Of a DNA stretch of 64,000 bases, positions 57,780-64,000 are shown piece after piece. This stretch comes from Macrolepiota albuminosa (lineage: Eukaryota > Basidiomycota > Agaricomycetes > Agaricales > Agaricaceae), in contig JAMWFC010000082.1 of assembly GCA_027475525.1 (NCBI GenBank), positions 3,288,115 to 3,352,114 of the forward strand, written 5' to 3'. Both the position numbers and the translations under genes were made by a program. The number at the start of each line of letters is the position of its first letter. Position 1 is the first letter of the stretch. The notes below the pieces were generated by a model. It was not told the DNA's origin, made no database searches, and saw nothing but the letters and a program-made list of their open reading frames with translations.

Positions 57780-60700
57780 ATTCGGCTTCAACAGTCGAGG
57801 TTGCAACGACAACTTGCTTTTTCAATGACCAAGATATCATACTTCCGTCGAGACTAAAGCACCAACCGCTCACGAACCTCTGGTCGTACTGGTCTTGTGC
57901 CCAATTGGCATTGCTCCAACCGATTAATTTTATATCGCCGGACTGTAATCCTCCGAGTTGAAGACTAAGAGCTTTTGTGCCTTTGAGGTAGCGCAAGATT
58001 CACTTACAAGCAGTAAGATGAATGATCCCCGGGTTATTCGGAAACTGCGCAACTTGACCAACGGCAAATTGTATATCGGGACGAGTCTGAGTAGCGTATA
58101 ATAAGGATCCAACTAGCGAAGGATAATTTAATCCATTAGCAAATGAATTATATGCTTGACGTTCAGCTGGGGTCGTTGCGCATTGTAAGGTCGATAGATG
58201 CTGGTTCGTGGCTAGGGGTGTTGTGACGGGATGACAGTCAGTCATGCCAAAACGTTCCAGCATCGAATCGATATAAGAGGTCTGGTTAAGATAAATTGCA
58301 CGAAGATTGCGATTACGAACGACCCGTAGTCCCAATATATAGTGAATTTCGCCGAGATCAGTGATATCGAAGTGGTTTTCGAGGTCCTTTTTGAACAAAA
58401 TAATACAATTCAGGTGTCTTCCAGCAATCGCCATATCGTCAACGTAGACAAGGACCATCAGTATAATTTTTCCCTTAGATCACAAGATATATAGACAGTC
58501 ATCTGCGCGAGACTGCTTGAAACCTAGGGATAGAAGAATATCGTGTAGTTTCTCCTTCCACTTCCGTCCTGCTTGCTTTAGACCGTAAATGGCTTTCACA
58601 AGTTTCCAGTACTCGCCGTTACCAATTCCTTTTGGTGGTCTCATGTATATTTCTTCGTCCAGATCACCTTCAAGGTAAGCGCCAATGATGTCAACTTGAT
58701 GTATTTCATAATCAAGAGTTGCAGCTACCGTCAAGAATATTCGCAAGGATGTGAACTTCGCCACTGACAAAAAGGTATCAGTGTAGTCAATACCAGGTAC
58801 CTGTGAGAAGCCTTGGGCAAAGATTCGAGCCTTATACTTAACCCAATTGCCGTGCTCATCAAACTTCTCTTTTAAGACAACTTTACTTCCGATTGCCCTT
58901 TTGCCTGGAGGTAAGCTGTCGACAATTTTAAACACACCTCGTTTGACTAGCTGATTATATTCGGTGTCAATAGCGTTTCTCCATTCATCGGCATTGGTAG
59001 AGGTTAACGCGGTGTCAACGTCAGGTTCGGATATCGCGACAAGAGCAGAATGTTCACTTCCTTCTTCATTGATATCTTCCTCGGTTTGAACATACCTCTT
59101 TGGCAATCGTCATTCACGAGTGGATAAGGCTCGACTAGGCAAATTATCCCATTTCTTTGATTTTCGAGGGGCGGGAGGAGTCTCGAGTATTTCTGAAGTT
59201 TGAGTGGGAGTCACTGGACGTGATGGGTAAGTCAATTCTTCTGTAGGGGTGCTACCTTCTGAGGCACTGGCATAGTTATCATCTCCTTTGGTTAATTGAC
59301 TTAAATCGGAGGATTGGGCAGGTATGAAAACTTTTCGAGGGACATTGTCATCAGGATATACCTCTGTATTGATCAAGTCATTGACTCTTTCAGATGTTTG
59401 CCAATCGGAGGTAGCGTCGACTTGAGCCAGCTCGCTTGGTACGTCGTCCTCGTAAAATTGCACGTCTCGCGATGTGATTAACTTCCCATTCTCAAGGTCT
59501 TCAAGGCGATAACCTTTTGTTTCATCTGCCCACCATCCTAACATTTGCACGCGTACAGCACGAGACTCGAGTTTACCCCGCCTGACTTCCTTTGGAACAT
59601 GAGCCCATCCGTACGATCCGAAAACTCGAAGATGTGACACGTCTGGTTTTTCACCAGTCCTGCTCCATTCAGTATAAGGGATTTTACCTTTTAGAGCAGA
59701 CGTCGGAGTGATGGACCGTATGTATACGGAATACATGAAGGCTTCTCCCCAATATCGTAAGTCCATTCTGGCAGCATGTAGCATGCTTCGAGTCATCTCC
59801 ATTAGGATAGCAATTGCCCACTCAGCAATACCGTTCTGCTGAGGATGATATGGGTTAGTTGTCTCGTGCTTTATACCATTTTTAGCGCAAAACTCGTTCA
59901 TCGCCGAGTTAATAAATTCCGTGCCGTTGTCAGTTCGAATGATTTTGATGAGTCGACCAGTTTGTCTCTCCAGTCGAGCAACGACGACGCGGACTTCATT
60001 GCACGTTTCTTCCTTGCGCTTGAGCAGTCTACCAGTCAGATATTGACAGCTCACTTCGACAATCACGAGGGCATATAAATTGCCGTCCCAAGTGGGTACG
60101 TTCATCGGTCCTACTAAGTCGATTACCAAGAGTTCATTTAGTTCATACTCTTTAGTGCTGATTTCAGGCAAAGGAGGTCGAGTGGACTTTCCTTCCATGC
60201 AGCCACTACACAAACGATCAAACTCTCCAGGTAAAGTGATCTTCAGTCCGGAGACCTGCTGCTTATCAGCCATTGCCTTGATCACTCTGGGACTGATGTG
60301 GCCCAGATGACGGTGCCACAAGCGCATTGTCGATTCACTGGCAATATACGCAGTATGTCCATCGAGTGTTCCGATGAACATGCAATCGATCCAATATAGA
60401 GTGCCGTGAGAGCCAATTAGATTTGCTCGCATAAATTCATGACCTTGCCAGGATAGACTAAGTCCAAAACGAAATCCATTGATTGTGGCACCCGCGCGCT
60501 GTAGTAGGCCGAGGCTAATGAGATTCGCGCCAAGATTCGGAATGTGCAAGACATTATCAAGTTGAATATTGTTTGTCCCGTCAGTGACATTGGTGCGAAT
60601 AGCTAGATCCAATCCCAGCAACGGTAAGCCTATTTAGACCACCTACTGAAATATATTGATTTTCGGCATCTCGATACTTGAAGAACCATTCTCGGTCGGA

Positions 60701-61750
60701 CAGCATGTGACAGGACGCTGCGCTGTCAAGTAACAATCCTGAAGGCATACCATTACCGGAAGCCATAAGTACTTTGCCGACCTCACGAGGCTCTTCATGT
60801 TTATTTACCGCTAGGTTAGCATTGCCGAGATTTTGATTTCTTCGGTTTTGGGCATTTCGGACTCCAGTGACCCTTTTCTCCACAGTTATGACAGATGTCG
60901 TCAGGTTTTGGTTCTCTTTTGACTTTAGACTTGGTTTTCTTGACGTTTCAAACATCTCGTCGATTGCTCCCACTAGATGTGGCGTTATCTCGAACGGGGA
61001 AGGCTAGAGTTTTTGAGGTTGAGCTTTTTTCCAGCATCATTCGTTCGTATACGAGTAACAGCTTGGTTACGACACTATCGAGAGTAAGTGCGTCACCATG
61101 GTGGAGCAAATTTTGTTTGACCATTTCCCATGTAGGGATTCTGGGCAGGGATAGAAAAATCGCGTTGATGATAGTATTGTCGTCAACTTTGTGGCCAGTA
61201 TCAATAAATCGTCGGCGTATATTGAGGTAGAATCCGATATGATCAGAGATGGATGAGTGCCCATCCCATTTCTTGGCGTAAAGTTGTTGATAATAATAAT
61301 GAATATTCATCCCGCCCTGCTGATTAACAAAAGTTTTGTGGAGATGATCCCATAACTTCTTCGAATCTTTGAAGCCAATAATTGATTCGCGCTGAGTATA
61401 TTCGACGGTGTTTCAAATTAATCCAACGGCGGCGTCGTTTTTATTCAGCCATCGTTCGTACTTCTCAACAGATTGCTTTCAGGCTACATAACCCTTCGAT
61501 TGCATGACATCACAAAGTTCCTGGCCTTCCTTCTGCACGACCTTGGAAGGACTATCGGCAGTAGGGCAGGTAGTAGTCAAGCAATCGGGATAGTCGTCGG
61601 GGGGTTTTATGGGGCACTTGTCACAGCCAGATACTACTCCCCAAAGGGATTTGGCTAATAAGGCGGACTGCATATTGTCCGACCAGACGTGATAATTCGC
61701 ACCGTTAAACTTCGAGAACTGTAAAGTCTCAGAAGTTGATTCGCGGTCAT

Positions 61751-61764
61751 CGGGGCCCATAACC
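61751..61764 (-). promoter_or_regulatory. copia primer-binding site
   Basis: The minus strand next to the 5' LTR reads GGTTATGGGCCCCG, complementary to GGGCCCATAACC, the anticodon stem-loop of initiator tRNA-Met (CAT anticodon), as in Drosophila copia-type internal priming. Confidence 0.7.
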
Positions 61765-62087
61765 TGTCGCAGCAAAGCCATATAGTTATATTGAAGTATG
61801 ATAACACAAGTTTTAATAGACTGAAGTTCGAAGATAAGAGATATCGAAAGTACAGTAATGTAAAGATGCGTACCTGAAGTTCGAAGATAAGAGATAGTTC
61901 GAACTTCAGGATACGAGGAAGTTTAAATAGATTTTTGATTGTGAGACATAAGTGGAGCCGCAATAACATAAGAATATGTTTTAGTAAGTATGTCAATTTA
62001 AAAGATTATAAAGCGTGTATGGGCATACGCAATAAATGACGAGAATATGACGCGTGTAACCGAAGTCAGACATCGTTTCCTTCGACA
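61765..62087 (-). repeat. copia right LTR (5' LTR), 323 bp
   Basis: TGTCG...TTCGACA. Retains the CpG at all three positions where the left LTR has TpG or CpA. Confidence 0.97.
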
Positions 62088-62240
62088 GGTATGTTTTGGG
62101 CAGGATGGCAGTCGTGCTTTTGCAGATCTGATCACAGCAGTGGCAGCTAATATGGCTGAAAGAGCTGCTACACACTTTCGAAGGTTTTCCACAGCATGGG
62201 GCCTCTCTATCGAGGGCAATATCGAAGGTATATGAGTCAT
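62088..62240 (-). pseudogene. N-terminal part of the Harbinger transposase
   Basis: ATG at 62240 opens a frame ending ...LPSCPKHT at the copia target site, which continues as SVLTGQLWLNEIL at 57042 once copia is removed. The family commonly reads HTS.L.GQ.W here, supporting the join. Confidence 0.6.
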
Positions 62241-62561
62241 AGGTAATGTACAAATTGTAGTCTATGCGAGCATGGCTGTTGAGTTGATGTGACCAAGTGT
62301 GACACAGAGCCTGCACAGCCGCTCATGGACCGTGGGAATCAGCCTCAGGCTTCGTCGTCCTGACCTGAGGCTTAGACCGAGGACCTACGCTTTGTGGGGA
62401 CTGGGTTCCCGAATAGGCCCTTAGTTGGGGGGGGGGTTTGGGGGCGAAGCCCCCAACGAGCTACAAAATTCGTGCCGAAGGCACGAATCGTAGCTCGTTA
62501 TTAATTATGTCGTGGTCCGTGGATCCGTGGATCTGCACGTGCACATTTATCTTACATAATC
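62241..62561. other. spacer with solo Helitron 3' cassette
   Basis: No gene. A 7-bp inverted repeat (CCTCAGG/CCTGAGG) lies near 62341-62370; the double hairpin is at 62440-62498. Confidence 0.6.
62440..62498 (+). repeat. Helitron terminal double hairpin, solo copy
   Basis: GGGGGCGAAGCCCCC (62440-62454) plus the long hairpin (62456-62498) with one substitution (GCTACA for GCTACG, a CpG loss). Preceded by the TTAGTTGGGG run as in the other copies. No satellite or leader is attached, so it is a 3' remnant or the end of an element broken by assembly. Confidence 0.85.
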
Positions 62562-63878
62562 ATGCCACCAAATCGAACTAGTCTCGCTCCAGACTCATGC
62601 CCAATGTCCTCTACTTCAGAGCCCATCACACAAATTCAGTCTCATCTTGAGGAGGATTTGCACTTCTTGAAGAGGAGATTACCCTCGAAGCATTACCAAC
62701 GCACGAATTCTCCTCTTAAGGCACGGCTACTCGACATAGTGGCTCTGTTTTTGGCCACTGGCGAATCAAGTCCCACTCTCGCCACATTCTGGTGGGAGAA
62801 AGAAGCCAAACTCTACATAGCAAAGAGTCCACCCTCTGACAGTCAAAACGATGCCATCATCGCGAAAGCATTTTTTGACGACTTGAGACACGCTCAGGGC
62901 TTCGAGAGTATGATCCCTTTTCTTGCCACGTATAGTCAGGCTAGCGTCAATAAGCGAATTCGTCATCTTCGGGACTCCCTGCAAATATCCCTGAATATGG
63001 CACGCAGAATATTCGACGAATCCGATGATACAGAAGACCCTCTCAATCGACTGAAGGACATTTTAACCTTCCAACCTCCATTTGCTTTCGATGATTCCGA
63101 AAACGCGATGAGCACTTTTAAGGAGCTTGTTGTAATCTCCCGAAGAGTGCTAGATGCCCACGATTCTGCCTTTTCTTCTAGGTTTTATGATGCAAGTGCT
63201 TGTCGTCTGCAACGACACCTTGACAAAATGGCCCAATATCTCCGTGTCGGAGTCCTCATTAAATTCTGGAAGAAGCGCGGTAAATATATCGACATCACAT
63301 GGGTTCCCGCTATCGGACTGGGTGGTACAGCTCGTACACTGAAAATGGGAACAATTATGAGTCGATACTCGACCGTGATTTCGGGGGAATTCGCTGCTAG
63401 TCCCGAAGAACTCAGAGACTACATAATGTGGGTTTCTGAGCCGATGCGATCCATCACAATCACTCCACACGTCCATGCAGAAGTTAGTTTGATTCTCTAC
63501 GTATCTGAGAATGTTGGTCTGCGACTTTTGCAGGATGAATTTGAACTGCTCATTGGGAGCAACAAGACCAGTTGTCTGGCATGTACATATTGGAGGAGGG
63601 AGTTCAATTCCGCTCTTGGTACGAATTGGGAAACCACTTGCACCTATGGCCAATTTGCTTATGAGACGATGTGGAAAATCATTTCGAGCAATTGCGTACC
63701 ACGCTCGGACTGGAGCATTCCTTGTGACGATAACGGTCTGCCTCTATGTGGTATCGATCTAGCTACACTTCGTCGTTGCTACGAAGCTGTGCTCACTTGC
63801 GTCCAAAGCGAAGTGAAAGTATTGTTTGACAAGGAGCTTGCCGCAGCTGATGAAAGAATCTATCACATGAGATTCTAA
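62562..63878 (+). CDS. zinc deaminase-like protein, copy 2
   Basis: Intact frame of 438 residues from ATG 62562 to TAA 63876-63878, no intron needed. HAEVSLILY (His about residue 305, Glu 307) and TSCLAC (Cys about 338 and 341) are the zinc-binding and catalytic residues of the deaminase fold. Upstream, RHLDKMAQYLRVG and IDITWVP match RNLDKMRTYLRIS and VSITWVP of copy 1, so the two are paralogues of one fungal family (OTT_1508-like). Unlike copy 1 it keeps a natural C-terminus with a long helix (about 60 residues after the last shared motif). The Helitron hairpin ends 63 bp upstream of the ATG, so any promoter either lies in the Helitron or was cut off. Substrate unknown. Confidence 0.75.
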   Translation: MPPNRTSLAPDSCPMSSTSEPITQIQSHLEEDLHFLKRRLPSKHYQRTNSPLKARLLDIVALFLATGESSPTLATFWWEKEAKLYIAKSPPSDSQNDAIIAKAFFDDLRHAQGFESMIPFLATYSQASVNKRIRHLRDSLQISLNMARRIFDESDDTEDPLNRLKDILTFQPPFAFDDSENAMSTFKELVVISRRVLDAHDSAFSSRFYDASACRLQRHLDKMAQYLRVGVLIKFWKKRGKYIDITWVPAIGLGGTARTLKMGTIMSRYSTVISGEFAASPEELRDYIMWVSEPMRSITITPHVHAEVSLILYVSENVGLRLLQDEFELLIGSNKTSCLACTYWRREFNSALGTNWETTCTYGQFAYETMWKIISSNCVPRSDWSIPCDDNGLPLCGIDLATLRRCYEAVLTCVQSEVKVLFDKELAAADERIYHMRF

Positions 63879-64000
63879 TCCTACTAGACACAGATAGAAT
63901 TCGACAGATATGAAGGACAATTTTTCATCTCCAAGTTTTATGCCTTATTATTGTTGCTATGAGTATGTCTTAACCCATTGTTGTTGTCACACATTACATC
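63879..64000. other. downstream of deaminase copy 2
   Basis: AT-rich 3' flank, nothing further recognised. Confidence 0.6.

Larger units (their letters stand above)
57370..61781 (-). pseudogene. copia gag-pol
   Basis: Gag (SKFNGANYHVWSDNMQSAL; zinc knuckle CHNCGEKGHWSPKC), protease (LLLDSAASCHML), gag-pre-integrase (LWHRHLGHISPRV), integrase (VIDLVGP, RTDNGTEF, PQQNGIAE), reverse transcriptase (VDIIGAYLEGDLDEEIYM, VYVDDMAIAG), RNase H (YTDSTGSIALSKNP). ATG candidates lie at 61781, inside the LTR, and 61760, inside the primer site. Stops are all TGA: 61479, 61413, 60948, 59110, 58480, 58000, where Arg fits (ACK-stop-ILRYLKGT). A one-base frameshift near 60610 and the duplication at 57626 also break it. 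Integrase has AEWAI where AERA is usual (CGG to TGG). Cannot produce a full protein. Confidence 0.9.
57043..62087 (-). mobile_element. complete Ty1/copia element, 5045 bp
   Basis: LTRs of 323 bp, TSD GGTAT (57038-57042 and 62088-62092), a primer-binding site matching the anticodon region of initiator tRNA-Met, one gag-pol region in copia order (protease, integrase, reverse transcriptase, RNase H). Removing it and one GGTAT joins CPKH(T) to TSVLTGQLWL in the Harbinger frame. Young by LTR identity, yet broken by six TGA. Confidence 0.95.

Noticed and set aside
34020..61481. Recoding of TGA as Arg (altered genetic code)
   Set aside because: Stops in the intact genes are TAA or TAG but CGA Arg codons are still used, and LTR pairs show directly that CpG-to-TpG change is ongoing. 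Mutation explains the TGA codons.

Overview
The window reads as a transposon-dense stretch of a basidiomycete genome, most likely a mushroom-forming Agaricomycete. The evidence is short GT-AG introns (about 50-60 bp) in every spliced gene, a Tad-like LINE, a chromodomain Ty3 element, a second very large Ty3 element, a Ty1/copia element, a PIF/Harbinger transposase and a Rep-helicase Helitron. The species cannot be named from the sequence. I saw no tRNA, rRNA or CRISPR array.

Layout. 1-426: end of an unidentified gene cut by a Helitron. 427-11646: head-to-tail array of three Helitron-type units, two non-autonomous ones carrying a 61-bp satellite and one autonomous one with a spliced Rep-helicase gene. 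11686-13023: a zinc-deaminase-like gene on the minus strand whose last codons come from the Helitron 3' hairpin. 15320-18697: a damaged host gene (Ser/Pro-rich, possible Ras-association segment). 18.8-25.7 kb: an old, CpG-depleted graveyard of Ty3 and LINE remnants. 25.8-33.9 kb: a LINE on the minus strand ending in a 34-nt poly(A). 33.9-55.6 kb: a 5'-truncated chromodomain Ty3 element (gypsy-1) interrupted by a complete 13.3-kb Ty3 element (gypsy-2, 39883-53225, 1039-bp LTRs). 55.7-62.2 kb: a Harbinger transposase gene interrupted by a complete copia element (57043-62087, 323-bp LTRs, TSD GGTAT). 62562-63878: a second deaminase-like gene, 63 bp downstream of another Helitron hairpin cassette.

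Three observations stand out. (1) Both Ty3 elements carry, downstream of pol and antisense to it, multi-exon genes encoding proteins with paired CX2CX6C-type cysteine motifs. gypsy-2 also carries a second antisense gene and is densely sprinkled with AGCGC. This is my best candidate for an undescribed system. (2) Inactivation follows one rule: traced in-frame stops are almost all TGA where Arg (CGA) is expected, catalytic residues are lost by CpG transitions, and LTR pairs differ almost only at CpG sites. (3) Nineteen direct duplications of exactly 77 bp (18 exact, one with a single mismatch) lie across the window. Removing them restores reading frames, so they look like unmerged k-mer overlaps of an assembler and mark contig joins, including the join between the Helitron and the first deaminase gene.

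The deaminase genes, the Helitron gene (after removing duplications) and possibly the antisense genes are the only ones that look capable of making a full protein.
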